Source: Ktedonobacter robiniae | Lineage (GTDB): Bacteria; Chloroflexota; Ktedonobacteria; Ktedonobacterales; Ktedonobacteraceae | Assembly (NCBI RefSeq): GCF_016587375.1 | Contig: NZ_BNJG01000001.1 | Coordinates: 3,540,001 to 3,604,000 of the forward strand | Direction: 5' to 3' | DNA length: 64,000 nucleotides | Shown here: positions 16,808 through 26,281 of the stretch, one piece after another | Layout: each line of letters starts with the position of its first letter | Position numbering within the stretch: position 1 is the stretch's first letter | Made by a program: the position numbers and the translations under genes | Notes under the pieces: generated by a model | What the model was told of the DNA's origin: nothing | Seen by the model: the letters and a program-made list of their open reading frames with translations, nothing else | Database searches by the model: none

Positions 16808-17385
16808 CTAGCTATTTTCCTTGAATTTCATCCATACACGAGGAAACTTTTCACTCATAAATGGAAATATATAACCCCTCGAATCGAAGAATACCTAATA
16901 TGCGCCATAAAGTCAAGCATGTTTCCCACCAAAAACGAAAAAAACAGCGTAATCACCAAAATTTGCAGCAGACAATGGCTCCAATAAGGAAAACTTTCCT
17001 GTATTTGAGAAAAACAAGATGCGCGAGTATTATCACCATCCCGAGAACGATCAGGCTCGCTAGGCCTGATGAGGCATGCGTGAGAAGGATCGTTCTCGGG
17101 ATGGTGCTCACGCTGCTGCTCATTCTCATGGTTCTGCCAGAACTAAGAAGAACATCGGGCAAGGTGGACGGATCAAACGACAGGGACAAGCCGGAACCTT
17201 CTGGTATGTGCCCATTCAACGAGGGGAGAACAAGAAGGAGACCTCAAACGAGAGCGGGGTTATCAATGAGGAGAACAAATGGAATGAGAAACCCTCTTTC
17301 TCTCTCCCCTTTCTGGCACTCTCCCAAGAATAGATCATGAGTAGACCTCGTGTCCAGAGAACATAGTTCATTGTGAAGGAATGAC
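16808..17385. other. 578-base region without a recognisable gene
   Basis: It lies between the divergent lacI and SMI1 genes. It contains a 19-bp inverted repeat (17034-17106). An open plus-strand reading from 17076 to 17333 contains GQGGRIKRQGQAGTFWYVP but matches nothing I know, and other frames are equally open. The lacI promoter must lie at the left end. I see no firm gene. Confidence 0.4.
17034..17106. repeat. 19-bp inverted repeat with 35-base spacer
   Basis: Arms 17034-17052 (caccatcccgagaacgatc) and 17088-17106 are perfect complements. The spacer itself can fold through AGGCCT-type pairing. Unlike the other long repeats in the window it is not next to a stop codon. It may be a small non-autonomous repeat element or a regulatory site. 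Confidence 0.5.
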
Positions 17386-17934
17386 ATGTACACGATGCAA
17401 GCAATCTGGGGGCGTATTGAAGCGTGGTTAAGCAACTATGCCCCAGAACTTCTGGAGAACCTCCTTCCTGGAGTAGATGACGATGACATTCAAGAGATTG
17501 AAGCAGAGCTTGGATATATGTTTCCTGAAGACATCCGAGCTTCTTTGCGTCTTCATAATGGCACAATTGATAATTTCGCTGATATCTGGAGTCTCTTGAA
17601 TATCGATGAAATAGCCGAAGCACAGCAGAGATTGTCTTCTGAAAATTCTTTGAAGCGCGCCTCCTGGATACCTCTAGTGAGGGATGGGTGCGGCGATTTT
17701 TTGTGTGTTGATATGCAGTCAGAGGCAGACGAGCCTCTGGGACAGATTGTGCATTATGATCGTGAAACCGTAAGTATCTGGGTTGCTTCCAGTTTTCAGG
17801 CCCTGTTGTCTGCATTTGCAGATCATCTCGAAATGGGGAAATATGCTCTTGACGAAATAGGGAGATTACATAGTCAGGAGCTTCTGTTTGATCGGCCTCA
17901 GCTTCCGCCTGGCTCGAAGCTAAAATACTATTGA
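17386..17934 (+). CDS. SMI1/KNR4 family protein
   Basis: This 182-residue protein has the SMI1/KNR4 (SUKH) pattern: LLPGVDDDDIQEIEAELGYMFPEDIRASLRLHNG, where the entry helix and the LP.D.R.S...HNG block are the family hallmark, then WIPLVRDGCGDFLCVDM and a C-terminal SSFQALLSAFADHL. In bacteria many of these are immunity proteins of contact-dependent or polymorphic toxin systems; others are stand-alone. No toxin is visible beside it. The ATG at 17386 has AAGGA 7 bases upstream. A 285-codon frame on the opposite strand is a shadow. Confidence 0.85.
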   Translation: MYTMQAIWGRIEAWLSNYAPELLENLLPGVDDDDIQEIEAELGYMFPEDIRASLRLHNGTIDNFADIWSLLNIDEIAEAQQRLSSENSLKRASWIPLVRDGCGDFLCVDMQSEADEPLGQIVHYDRETVSIWVASSFQALLSAFADHLEMGKYALDEIGRLHSQELLFDRPQLPPGSKLKYY

Positions 17935-17998
17935 TTGTAGGCGAAAACAGGTACTCACAAGTGTTCCATTTCTCAAGTGGCCTGCCAGATGAGTCTAC

Positions 17999-18117
17999 AC
18001 CAGCATAATGGTAATTGGGCTGAAAGTTTCGATGGTGGCAAAATGGGCGATCCACACTTTTTTGAGGTAGCAATGACCCGCATCATTATGCTGGTTTCGC
18101 CCATGTCGTTTCCACAT
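17999..18117 (+). repeat. Interrupted inverted repeat with remnant-like reading
   Basis: ACCAGCATAATG (17999-18010) is repeated inverted at 18084-18095, and ATGGGCGA (18043-18050) is repeated inverted at 18097-18104. Between them a plus-strand frame reads GNWAESFDGGKMGDPHFF, continues to a stop near 18117 and has no start. It may be a fragment of a lost gene or of a small mobile repeat. Its origin is unknown. Confidence 0.3.
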
Positions 18118-18146
18118 TTACAGTGACCGGCAAAGTGGTATCTATA

Positions 18147-19103
18147 TTATGAGGTCTTCACCTTTTTGTCTGGTTGAGCTAATACTGCCACTAGACCCAC
18201 TACGCAGGCAATGGTTATCAGGAGGGGAAGCAGAAGGTTCCCGGTGCTGATATCCCCTGGAATGGGATGGAGAAGATCGCTCTTTTCACCCAAATTCTCA
18301 AGGATGAGGAAGAGAATAAAGAAGCCGATGGCTGAAATGACAATAGCACCAAGTACCATCTGAATCGCTTCCTTCATACGCGATGCCGTCCCGGCTGTGG
18401 GACGTTGTGTGCTAGTTCGCGAGCGCGCAACGAGGGCCCGCATCAGGGCAACAATTGTGAGCAGGATCAGCCCGGAGCAAAGAGCGATATCTGCCCAGTA
18501 AAAGATCTGGAATGGAAGATATCCGCTTGTCCAGAGGAAGCTTCCCTGGGACTCCAGTTGAATCTGAATAGGTGTATTTACATTCACGGTCTTATTGTGG
18601 AAAGCAAAAAGTGGACCTGAAGAATCGCTGGAATTGGGATCTCTCCCAGGGGCGGGATAGTCGATGCTACCACTAAGGGCGCCTTTGAGGGTATGCTGGG
18701 AGTCACTAATGGAAGAGGGAATGGTGAGCGTGCCAATCACGTCTAGGGAATTGCCGGGATCTGAGAGTGTGGTATGGATACTATCATTCCAATCCCTCTC
18801 TTTTGGCTCCACAACCGTCAATGGCTGATTTATTCCATCAAGAGTGAGTGTCAGACCATTGGGGCTTGCCCAGTAATTGTTTAAACTGCCATCGATCTGA
18901 AAACCTAGCAGAACGTTTGTGCCCTGCGCCGCCGTGAGCGTAAGTGGCTTGTCCTTGTGAGCAACAAAGACCGTATGGGAAGCATATGAATGCGATGTGA
19001 TGATGTATCCAGGGATGCCGAGCAGCAAGAGTAGAAGAAAATCCAGTAACGCGAGAGAAAACAATGCATGATTTTTTGCGAATGAGGGGATAGATAATGA
19101 CAT
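18147..19103 (-). CDS. Membrane protein with extracytoplasmic beta domain, unknown function
   Basis: This 318-residue protein has an N-terminal membrane segment (LFSLALLDFLLLLLLGIPGYII) and an outside domain of about 160 residues rich in Ser/Asp/Gly. Three further membrane segments follow (about residues 205-225, 250-270 and 290-308) and a short charged tail (QPDKKVKTS). The family is not recognised. The ATG at 19103 has AGGAG 7-8 bases upstream. It is monocistronic. Confidence 0.75.
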   Translation of the reverse strand: MSLSIPSFAKNHALFSLALLDFLLLLLLGIPGYIITSHSYASHTVFVAHKDKPLTLTAAQGTNVLLGFQIDGSLNNYWASPNGLTLTLDGINQPLTVVEPKERDWNDSIHTTLSDPGNSLDVIGTLTIPSSISDSQHTLKGALSGSIDYPAPGRDPNSSDSSGPLFAFHNKTVNVNTPIQIQLESQGSFLWTSGYLPFQIFYWADIALCSGLILLTIVALMRALVARSRTSTQRPTAGTASRMKEAIQMVLGAIVISAIGFFILFLILENLGEKSDLLHPIPGDISTGNLLLPLLITIACVVGLVAVLAQPDKKVKTS

Positions 19104-19664
19104 AACATTCTCCTACAAATATTTCGTGTGCAACCTGGCTCTTAATTCAATCGCGGCATGGACGATTGCTTTTCAGAACATAGTTGTGCAGAGAGTATGG
19201 CACCAAAGGCGTATGGCATCAAAGGGAGATAATGTTGTTTGTCTAAATTCTTTTCAGTTTTCCTCCACATATATTTTTCACATTTACAACCAGTTCTCCC
19301 CATAATTGTCAGGATAACGGCCTCTGCTCCAAATACATACTCTGCTTGCATTATAACATTTCTATCCCTGGTGTATGATTTATCGTGGCTGTCACACACC
19401 AGTGTGAATGAAATCCAGACGGGCTTTTTGCGATGTCTTCCTGATGCAGTAGGGAAGGATTCGCCAGCAGTATCACCAAAAGTGATACTGCTGGCGAATC
19501 CTTCCTCTCAAAGGTGATTTTTTATATTGAGGTTACTGATCTGCTACAAGGCGTGGAGAACATGCTGGATATTTGTGACTGCCCGAAGAGACAGCTGAGG
19601 GCATCGGCGAACCAGAAGGTGACTCGACCTGGCCTCCAAATAGAGAGCGCCCAACCCGCCAGTA
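19104..19664. other. 561-base intergenic region
   Basis: It separates the ridA stop from the start of the membrane-protein gene, both on the minus strand. It contains the 24-bp hairpin 19453-19505 and, nearer 19104, the expected promoter. No gene is recognised; short open frames here have no family features. Confidence 0.45.
19453..19505. terminator. 24-bp perfect hairpin downstream of ridA
   Basis: Arms 19453-19476 and 19482-19505 are perfect complements with loop CAAAA. It lies about 160 bases after the ridA stop on the minus strand and would end the D-amino-acid operon. No U-tract follows on the minus strand. Confidence 0.6.
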
Positions 19665-20123
19665 TTAGCGGACCTCGACGACCATTTCCACTTCGACCGG
19701 GGCGCCAGCAGGCAACTCCGCGACGCCAAGAGCGGCACGAGCATGTTTTCCCGTCTCCCCAAAGATTTCTTCAAGAAGGGTAGAGGCACCGTTGATGACG
19801 CGTGGCTGTTCCGTAAAACCTTCCGCCGAGGCGACATACCCATTCAACTTGACAATGCGCACTATAGCATCCAGCGAACCCGTCAGGCCACGTACCTCGG
19901 CCAGGCAGTTGAGCACCGCCAGGCGGGCTGCCTCCTGTCCCTGCTCAATCGAGACCTCGCGCCCCAATTTGCCTTGTATTGTCAACTTCCCCGCCACAGT
20001 TGGGGTCTGACCAGAGGCAAAAACGAGCTTGCCCACCTGAACGGCGGGAACATAGCTAAAGGCCGGCTTGGGCAGTTCCGGCATGGTGAAACCCAATTCT
20101 TTTACTCGTTCTTCAAAAGACAT
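19665..20123 (-). CDS. RidA family enamine/imine deaminase
   Basis: This 152-residue protein is of the longer RidA (YjgF/YER057c/UK114) type: KLVFASGQTPTV, IVRIVKLNGYVASAEGF, and GKHARAALGVAELPAGAPVEVEM, where the Arg of HARAALGV corresponds to the substrate-binding arginine. RidA enzymes hydrolyse 2-aminoacrylate and similar enamines to 2-ketoacids and ammonia. It is the last gene after a D-aminoacylase and a PLP enzyme with D-serine-dehydratase features, whose product would be exactly such an enamine. A ribosome binding site AAAGGA stands 8 bases before the ATG. Confidence 0.9.
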   Translation of the reverse strand: MSFEERVKELGFTMPELPKPAFSYVPAVQVGKLVFASGQTPTVAGKLTIQGKLGREVSIEQGQEAARLAVLNCLAEVRGLTGSLDAIVRIVKLNGYVASAEGFTEQPRVINGASTLLEEIFGETGKHARAALGVAELPAGAPVEVEMVVEVR

Positions 20124-20242
20124 CGTATGCTTCCTTTCCTAGTGCTTGCTATAAATAGAGATAAGCAGGCAAGTAAGACGGTATCTCCAAAGGGTACCCT
20201 TACATGTTGCCTTTTTTCAGGAGGGGGAAACCAGTGTTTTTG

Positions 20243-21355
20243 TTACTGCCTTCGCCCACGTGCCGCAACGCGCCAAATAGCCTTGACAACCCCTCCCTGT
20301 GTCACAATGACTTCATCCGACAGATTGACTGTCGTACAAACGTGATTTGGGAAAAACAGTAGTTTGTCGCCAATTTCAGGGCTAAAACCTGGAGCAAGGC
20401 GTACTGTTCCATGCTCCTCGTTCATACGAATCACCACCCCGTTCTGACCGTCTATTGTGGCGCCGTATCCCTCCAAGCCTGCATTGGCGGGGATGACATC
20501 GCCACAAAAGGTTTTCGACCCGGCATCGATGATGGCCAGGTCGGGTGTAGGACGGCTAACCACTGTTGCTAGAATGGAGAGCGCGAGCTCATCTGGTGCG
20601 CTCGTTCCCACTTGCGTGGTCATGCGATCAAAAAAGACGTAGGTTCCCGGACGTACCTCGGTTATGCCTGGTACCTCGGCGGCCGATGACGCAGTCGGTG
20701 TTGAACCCACACTGATCTCTTGAATCGGGATACCAGCATGACGCAGCCGTTCAGCGATCGCAACCATCATCTCTCCCTCCATACGGCCTAAGATCTGTGG
20801 GTCTCTACTGGACGCCTCGGGGAAAGAGGCTCCGCGAAAGGTAAAAATGCCATCCAGGCTCAAACCTGGAGCGTCCAGCACTTGGCGGCACAGCTTTCCT
20901 ACGGCCTCCTGCCCCACTCCCGTACGACCCAGGCCTGAGTCGATCTCTACGCGTACCAGGAGCGTGGAACCAATCTGGCTGGCGGCCTCAGAGAGTTGTT
21001 GTACCCCTTTCTCGCTCTCGACGCCCACAATCAGGCGACAATGTTGAGCCAGTCGCGCTGCGTGCCGCGCTTTTTCGGGCCCTATGATGGGGTATGCGAC
21101 AAAGATGTCCTCGATGCCTGCCTCTGCGAAGACTTCTGCCTCGCTTAATTTGGCCGCGGTAATTCCTCCCGCCCCAGCCTTGAGTTGCATCTTTGCGATT
21201 TCTAACGTTTTATGCGTCTTGATATGGGGTCGCAAACGTACCCCTGCCTTCGCGGCGCTATCGGCATAGCGGCGGATATTCTTCTCTAATCGCGCAAGGT
21301 CGACAAGCAAAGCTGGCGTATCTACCTCTGTGATTGAGTGACCAATCATCGACAT
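20243..21355 (-). CDS. Fold-type III PLP enzyme: D-serine dehydratase / D-threonine aldolase-like
   Basis: This 370-residue alanine-racemase-fold enzyme has PLP-lysine motif RPHIKTHKT (Lys46) and barrel segments LLVRVEIDSGLGRTGV and ELALSILATVVSRP. The C-terminus has FFPNHVCTTVN. In the family, a His-x-Cys pair at this place binds zinc in eukaryotic-type D-serine dehydratase, while D-threonine aldolase has His-x-Asp; His-x-Cys therefore favours dehydration of D-serine or a related D-beta-hydroxy amino acid. The start at 21355 is chosen because AGGAAGGAG stands 6 bases before it; a longer frame to 21400 would overlap the upstream gene. It sits 19 bases after the D-aminoacylase gene, in the same operon. 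Confidence 0.87.
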   Translation of the reverse strand: MSMIGHSITEVDTPALLVDLARLEKNIRRYADSAAKAGVRLRPHIKTHKTLEIAKMQLKAGAGGITAAKLSEAEVFAEAGIEDIFVAYPIIGPEKARHAARLAQHCRLIVGVESEKGVQQLSEAASQIGSTLLVRVEIDSGLGRTGVGQEAVGKLCRQVLDAPGLSLDGIFTFRGASFPEASSRDPQILGRMEGEMMVAIAERLRHAGIPIQEISVGSTPTASSAAEVPGITEVRPGTYVFFDRMTTQVGTSAPDELALSILATVVSRPTPDLAIIDAGSKTFCGDVIPANAGLEGYGATIDGQNGVVIRMNEEHGTVRLAPGFSPEIGDKLLFFPNHVCTTVNLSDEVIVTQGGVVKAIWRVAARGRRQ

Positions 21356-21374
21356 CCACTTCTCCTTCCTGATA

Positions 21375-22991
21375 CTATTCCACGACGTATGTATCTTCAT
21401 GAGCTGGGGCTATCAACTGTCCAGGCCGGTGCGGCGTGAGTTGCTTTTCTCGCACAACTATCTGACCTGAGACAATAACGGCCGAAATCCCTTCAGGATA
21501 CACACGGGGTTGCTCATAGGTAGCGAGATCACTAATGGTTTCGGGATCAAAGATCACGAGATCGGCGACCTTGCCCACTGCAATCATACCGCGATCCGCA
21601 AGACGAAAACGCTCCGTGGGCAGAGCCGTCACCTTGCGCACAGCCTCTTCCAAAGCCAGGCTCCGCGTCTCGCGGACGTAGCGCTTAAAAAAACGGGGAA
21701 AGGTGCCATACAGCCTGGGGTGAGGACGTCCCGAGCGAAGAGGCAAACCATCCGAGCCAATCATCGAGAAGGGCGCTCGCACCACCTCGTCTACATCACG
21801 TTCATCCATATGGAAGATGAGAATGGTCATCTGTCCCTGCTCTTCTACGATCAGGTGAAAGAAGGCCTCTTCCGGCGCCATACCCAGGGTCTCAGCCACT
21901 TCGACCATGTTCAAGCCCTCAAGCGATCGCAAACGCTCCTGGCGCACCGTTGAGACAAATACACGATCCCAGCCGTTCGCGCCAACCTGGTTCTCCCAGC
22001 CCTCAATACCATGCGCGAAATCACGACAGACCTTGTGCCGTGTCTCTGGCTCGCGTAGTCGCTTGAGCATCGTTGCAAGGCCACCTTCTTGCAACCAGGG
22101 TGGGAGAAGTTGCGTGCCTAGCGTCGATCCTGCATTGTATGGATAGACATCGATGGTCACATCCAGGCCGCGTGTACGTGCATCCGAAATAAGATTCAAT
22201 GCTCGCTGAATACTGCCCCAGTTATTGCGCCCGGTTACCTTCAGGTGGCTGATATGTATTGCGACCTCTGCGCGCTCAGCGATGGTGAGCATCTCTGTAA
22301 GGGAGCTTAGAAGTTGGTCCCCTTCGCCACGCATATGTGAGGTCACTACGCCACCATAACGGCCTACTACAGACGCAAGCCGTATAAGCTCAGATGTGGG
22401 CGTATACATGCCGGGCACATACATCAAACCCAGGGACATCCCGGCCGCGCCCGCCTCCATCGCTTCTCTCACCAACCCTTCCTGCGTGGTCATCTCCTGC
22501 TCCGTAGCATCACGCGGCTCAAAGCCCATGACCGCCACACGCACAGGGCCATGCCCAAACAGGGGACGTATATGCTGCCCCAGCGCCACGCTGCGCAACG
22601 TCTCAAATAAAGCCTCCGTTGTATACCAGTTCCATGGGTGCGTGTCCTCCCCCAGCACAGGGGCTGAATAGTTTTTCACCGCGTCCGCGTGCGTGGGAGC
22701 CAGAGGAGCCAGGCTGAAGCCACAATTGCCGGTTATAACGGTGGTGATGCCCTGCTGGACCTTCATCGGGACCACACCCTCTCTCAGCACCGTCAGGTCA
22801 TCATGTGTGTGTGCATCAATAAAGCCAGGTGCGACGACCTGCCCTCCGGCGTCAAGTACGTGATGCGCCTCCGAAACAAGCTGAGAACCAAGCGCGACGA
22901 TACGCTCACCGACGATGCCGATATCGCCTAGAAAGGCTGGAAAGCCTGTGCCATCGACGATACGAGCATTCCTGATGCAAAGATCATACAT
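21375..22991 (-). CDS. N-acyl-D-amino-acid deacylase (D-aminoacylase)
   Basis: This 538-residue amidohydrolase opens with NARIVDGTGFPAFLGDIGIVGERI and has the metal motif APGFIDAHTHDDLTVL. The block TTVITGNCGFSLAP contains the Cys that is a zinc ligand in D-aminoacylases, and AIHISHLKVTGRNNWG and FSMIGSDGLPLRSGRPHPR are also typical. It removes acyl groups from N-acyl-D-amino acids in the cytosol. It heads a three-gene unit with the PLP enzyme and RidA, directly downstream of a complete peptide ABC transporter. A weak ribosome binding site (AGGTCGGTG) precedes the ATG. Confidence 0.92.
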   Translation of the reverse strand: MYDLCIRNARIVDGTGFPAFLGDIGIVGERIVALGSQLVSEAHHVLDAGGQVVAPGFIDAHTHDDLTVLREGVVPMKVQQGITTVITGNCGFSLAPLAPTHADAVKNYSAPVLGEDTHPWNWYTTEALFETLRSVALGQHIRPLFGHGPVRVAVMGFEPRDATEQEMTTQEGLVREAMEAGAAGMSLGLMYVPGMYTPTSELIRLASVVGRYGGVVTSHMRGEGDQLLSSLTEMLTIAERAEVAIHISHLKVTGRNNWGSIQRALNLISDARTRGLDVTIDVYPYNAGSTLGTQLLPPWLQEGGLATMLKRLREPETRHKVCRDFAHGIEGWENQVGANGWDRVFVSTVRQERLRSLEGLNMVEVAETLGMAPEEAFFHLIVEEQGQMTILIFHMDERDVDEVVRAPFSMIGSDGLPLRSGRPHPRLYGTFPRFFKRYVRETRSLALEEAVRKVTALPTERFRLADRGMIAVGKVADLVIFDPETISDLATYEQPRVYPEGISAVIVSGQIVVREKQLTPHRPGQLIAPAHEDTYVVE

Positions 22992-23147
22992 TTATATTCA
23001 CCGACCTGCCATTTTTCTGCGTTCTTGAGGAATACCTTTTCTGCTCTTTCTCTCCAGGTGAGCGAAAAGGCAAAGAAGAAATCACACAGCTCTATGCAGC
23101 GTACCATATGAACCGCTATCTTGCCTACCTAACGCACCTGGGGTGTG

Positions 23148-23200
23148 GAAATGAGAAGAGGGGCCTGTCAACGGCGTTGACAGGCCCCTCTTCTCATTTC
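23148..23200. terminator. 25-bp perfect hairpin at the end of the peptide transporter genes
   Basis: Arms 23148-23172 and 23176-23200 are perfect complements with a 3-base loop, and the right arm begins inside the stop codon of the last ATPase gene. No U-tract follows. It separates the transporter genes from the D-aminoacylase unit, which may be reached by read-through or from its own promoter in 22992-23147. Confidence 0.65.
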
Positions 23201-24221
23201 AATTTGCTCCGAGCCGGGCGACCTGCTCGGAGAAGTGGCAGGCAGCGTAGTGCTCACGCCCCTCTTTGGCCTCGAAGGCAGGTTCTACCTCGCGGCAGAT
23301 ATCCTGGGCCATGGGACAGCGGGTGTGGAAGCGACAACCCTTGGGGATATTGATCGGGCTGGGCAGGTCGCCGGAGAGGATGATGCGCTTACGCTGCTTC
23401 TCAATCTGGGGACTGGGAATTGGCACGGCTGAGAGCAAGGCCCGGGTATAGGGATGTTGAGGCGCCGCGTAGAGTTCATCTCTATCCGAGATCTCAACGA
23501 TCTTGCCCAGGTACATGACGGCGATGCGGTCGGCAACGTGTCGGACCACGCTCAGGTCATGCGAAACGAAGAGATAGGTCAGGGAGAACTGGCGCTGTAG
23601 GCTTTGGAGGAGATTGAGCACCTGGGCGCGTACTGAGACATCCAGGGCCGAGACCGGCTCGTCGGCGATAATAAAATCGGGGTTGATCGCCAGCGCGCGT
23701 GCCACGGCGATACGTTGGCGCTGCCCACCGCTGAACTCATGAGGATAGCGGTCATAGTATTCTGGACGCAGACCTACCACGCGCAGTAGTTCAAGGATGC
23801 GCTCATGAACATCTGTTCCCTCCGCGACCCCGTGGATGTGCATTGGTTCCCCAATTAGTGAGCCGATGGTGAAGCGTGGGTTGAGTGAGGCGTAGGGGTC
23901 CTGAAAGACCATCTGAATGCGCTGGCGCACCTTGCGTAGCTCTTCTCCCTCTAAACTGGCCAGGTTCTGCCCATCGAAGACGATCTGGCCTGCGGTTGGC
24001 TTATAGAGGCGTACCAGGGTTCTGGCGATGGTCGTCTTCCCCGAGCCACTTTCGCCGACCAGGCCCAGCGTTTGCCCACGCACAATGCTGAAACTGACAT
24101 CATCGACTGCACGTATATCTCCGACCTTGCGCTGGAAGACCAGGCCCCTGGTCAGGGGAAAGTAGGTCTTGAGGCCCTGCACCTCCAGGAGTGTCTGACT
24201 CCCTACGGCTGTGTCTGTCAT
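23199..24221 (-). CDS. Peptide ABC transporter ATPase, OppF/DppF type
   Basis: This 340-residue ABC ATPase has Walker [18 protein letters not shown]-loop [18 protein letters not shown], signature [15 protein letters not shown], Walker [13 protein letters not shown] and switch His in [12 protein letters not shown]. The C-terminal oligopeptide extension contains the Cys cluster [15 protein letters not shown] of iron-sulfur-type OppF/DppF proteins. It energises the permease pair together with the upstream OppD-type ATPase, whose stop codon lies 11 bases before its ATG. AAAGGGG stands ahead of the start. Confidence 0.94.
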   Translation of the reverse strand: MTDTAVGSQTLLEVQGLKTYFPLTRGLVFQRKVGDIRAVDDVSFSIVRGQTLGLVGESGSGKTTIARTLVRLYKPTAGQIVFDGQNLASLEGEELRKVRQRIQMVFQDPYASLNPRFTIGSLIGEPMHIHGVAEGTDVHERILELLRVVGLRPEYYDRYPHEFSGGQRQRIAVARALAINPDFIIADEPVSALDVSVRAQVLNLLQSLQRQFSLTYLFVSHDLSVVRHVADRIAVMYLGKIVEISDRDELYAAPQHPYTRALLSAVPIPSPQIEKQRKRIILSGDLPSPINIPKGCRFHTRCPMAQDICREVEPAFEAKEGREHYAACHFSEQVARLGAN

Positions 24222-24232
24222 GATTTTCCCCT

Positions 24233-25312
24233 TTAGCTTGAATGCAGAACTTTCTCGATGCTTTCCTGGCCCAGGCGGCGCATGGCTTCAGTGCGTGCCT
24301 CCTGTCTACGGGCCGCGTATGCCTTTTCCTTGGGATCAGTGATATCGGGCCAGCAGGCCTTATGGTGCGCAATGTTCCCAGGTATGGCCTCCAGAGGCGG
24401 CATCTCGCGACACTTTGGCCGGGCGTAGAGGCAACGTGGCATAAAAGGGCAGCCCGTAGGAGGATGCAGCAGGTCGGGCGGCGCGCCCTCGATAGTTTTT
24501 AACTCTACCTGTCGCGCTTCATCCAACCTGGGGACAGAGGCCAGCAGACCAAGTGTATAGGGGTGGCGTGGATTGGCAAAAATCTCGTCGGTTGGCCCCT
24601 CTTCAACGACTTTCCCCGCGTACATGACGATGACGCGGTCGGTCATGCCCGCGACAACCCCCAGATCATGCGTGATAAGCATCAGGGCTGTCTGAAACTC
24701 TGTGCATATCTGACTGATGAGTTCCAGAATCTGGGCCTGTACGGTGACATCCAGGGCTGTGGTTGGCTCATCGGCGATGAGCAGGCGCGGGTTGCAGGCC
24801 AGGGCGATGGCGATCATGACGCGCTGGCGCATGCCGCCGCTGAACTGATGAGGATAGGCGTTGAGGCGCTCCGCCGCCGCTGGAATGCCAACCTGCTCCA
24901 GCAGGGTAATCGCGCGCTTGCGTGCCTCGCCCTGCGAGACCTTGAGGTGAATGCGCAAGGCCTCGATAATCTGGTTGCCAATGTTCATTGTGGGATTAAG
25001 ACAGGTCATGGGGTCCTGAAAGATCATACTCATCTGGGCACCGCGTATCTTACGCATCTCGCTCTCAGGCACGCTGAGCAGGTCGTCGTCCGCGAAAATG
25101 ATGCTGCCATCGGCATACTTTCCAGGCGGTTGGGGAATCAGGCGCATGATTGAGAGTGCAGTGACGCTCTTGCCGCAGCCACTCTCGCCGACGATGGCCA
25201 CCTTCTCTCCGGGCCGAATGCCAAAGTTGACGCCATCGACGGCATGCACATCGCCCTGTTTCGTCTTGAAATAGGTTTTGAGATTCTGGACATCTAAGAG
25301 ATACTCACTCAT
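24233..25312 (-). CDS. Peptide ABC transporter ATPase, OppD/DppD type
   Basis: This 359-residue ABC ATPase has Walker [20 protein letters not shown]-loop [19 protein letters not shown], signature [16 protein letters not shown], Walker [14 protein letters not shown] and [13 protein letters not shown]. The C-terminal oligopeptide-transport extension has [15 protein letters not shown]. It is third from the end of a five-gene transporter unit (binding protein, two permeases, two ATPases) on the minus strand. Confidence 0.94.
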   Translation of the reverse strand: MSEYLLDVQNLKTYFKTKQGDVHAVDGVNFGIRPGEKVAIVGESGCGKSVTALSIMRLIPQPPGKYADGSIIFADDDLLSVPESEMRKIRGAQMSMIFQDPMTCLNPTMNIGNQIIEALRIHLKVSQGEARKRAITLLEQVGIPAAAERLNAYPHQFSGGMRQRVMIAIALACNPRLLIADEPTTALDVTVQAQILELISQICTEFQTALMLITHDLGVVAGMTDRVIVMYAGKVVEEGPTDEIFANPRHPYTLGLLASVPRLDEARQVELKTIEGAPPDLLHPPTGCPFMPRCLYARPKCREMPPLEAIPGNIAHHKACWPDITDPKEKAYAARRQEARTEAMRRLGQESIEKVLHSS

Positions 25313-25334
25313 GGTTGCTTCCCTTTTTTCGCTA

Positions 25335-26270
25335 CTAGCGCTCAGTCATATGGGGGTCGAGGGCATCGCGCAGGCCATCGCCCACCAGGTTGCAGCTCAG
25401 GACGGTCAGGAAGATCAGAATGCCGGGAATAAACACTAGCTTGGGATCGATATCAAGCTGTCCCTGTCCGTCGTTGATAAGTGTGCCCCAGCTGGGGAAG
25501 GGGACCTTGACGCCAAAGCCAAAGAAGCTGAGAACTGATTCTAAGATGATGTTATTGCCTACTTGCAGGGTCGCGTTCACGATAATCGGACCGATGGCAT
25601 TGGGCAAGATATGGCGAAACATCAGGCGGAAGTCACCGGCGCCAATCGTACGCGCCGCCATCACATATTCGCGCTCTTTTAAGGCCAGGAACTCACCGCG
25701 CACCAGGCGAGCAGCCGTGGTCCAACCAAAGACCGCGATAAGCGTGATAATGCTCAGCGTTGATCCATTAGTAAACGAGGCCGAAAGCACGAAGAGCAGG
25801 AGATAGGTGGGAACTGAGAGGAAGACGTCGGTCACGCGCATAAGGACATTGTCGATCCAGCCGCCATAGAAGCCAGCCAGCGCGCCAATAGTGGTGCCAA
25901 GAATGATCGCGGCCAGCATGGAGGAGAGTCCCACCAGTAGCGAGACCTGGCCGCCAATCGCCGCACGCGCGAAGAGGTCGCGTCCCAGGTCATCCGCGCC
26001 AAGGGGATATTGCCACGAGGGCGCGGCCGAGGGATCGGTCAGGGCGGGCTGTGTCGCGTTGTTATGCCCGGTGATGATGGGTCCCACAAAGCAGAAGAGG
26101 AAGAGCAGGATCAGGCAGCAGGCGCCAACAGTTGCCGCGCGGTTGCGTACAAAGCGATCAAAGATGATGCGTGCCTGGCTGCGCCGCTTGCGCGCAAGCT
26201 CTGGCGTGACATCGAGCAAGGGCTCTAGTTCATCTTCTGGTGTCATGTCGAGTTGTTTGGGTGTCTCCAT
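25335..26270 (-). CDS. Peptide ABC transporter permease, OppC/DppC type
   Basis: This 311-residue membrane permease has the OppC pattern: a long cytoplasmic N-terminus with RSQARIIFDRFVRNRAATVG, an outside loop with PLGADDLGRDLFARAAIGG, and the EAA-like loop YVMAARTIGAGDFRLMFRHI. It ends in DGLRDALDPHMTER, typical of the family. The ATG at 26270 is preferred over one five codons upstream because GAGGAGG stands 7 bases before it. Confidence 0.93.
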   Translation of the reverse strand: METPKQLDMTPEDELEPLLDVTPELARKRRSQARIIFDRFVRNRAATVGACCLILLFLFCFVGPIITGHNNATQPALTDPSAAPSWQYPLGADDLGRDLFARAAIGGQVSLLVGLSSMLAAIILGTTIGALAGFYGGWIDNVLMRVTDVFLSVPTYLLLFVLSASFTNGSTLSIITLIAVFGWTTAARLVRGEFLALKEREYVMAARTIGAGDFRLMFRHILPNAIGPIIVNATLQVGNNIILESVLSFFGFGVKVPFPSWGTLINDGQGQLDIDPKLVFIPGILIFLTVLSCNLVGDGLRDALDPHMTER

Positions 26271-26281
26271 ACAAAGCCTCC

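Noticed and set aside
17076..17333. An 85-codon plus-strand frame upstream of the SMI1 gene
   Set aside because: It begins inside an inverted repeat and lacks a ribosome binding site; the GQGGRIKRQG segment is suggestive but unsupported, so it is only mentioned in the gap entry.
17216..18073. A 285-codon open frame on the minus strand opposite the SMI1/KNR4 gene
   Set aside because: Its translation has no family features and odd composition, while the plus strand encodes a clear SUKH protein with a ribosome binding site; this is a shadow frame.
19743..20345. A 200-codon plus-strand frame across ridA
   Set aside because: It is antisense to a complete RidA protein and has no recognisable domain.
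24563..25153. A 196-codon plus-strand frame inside the OppD-type ATPase gene
   Set aside because: It is antisense to complete Walker A, signature and Walker B motifs; no homology features of its own.
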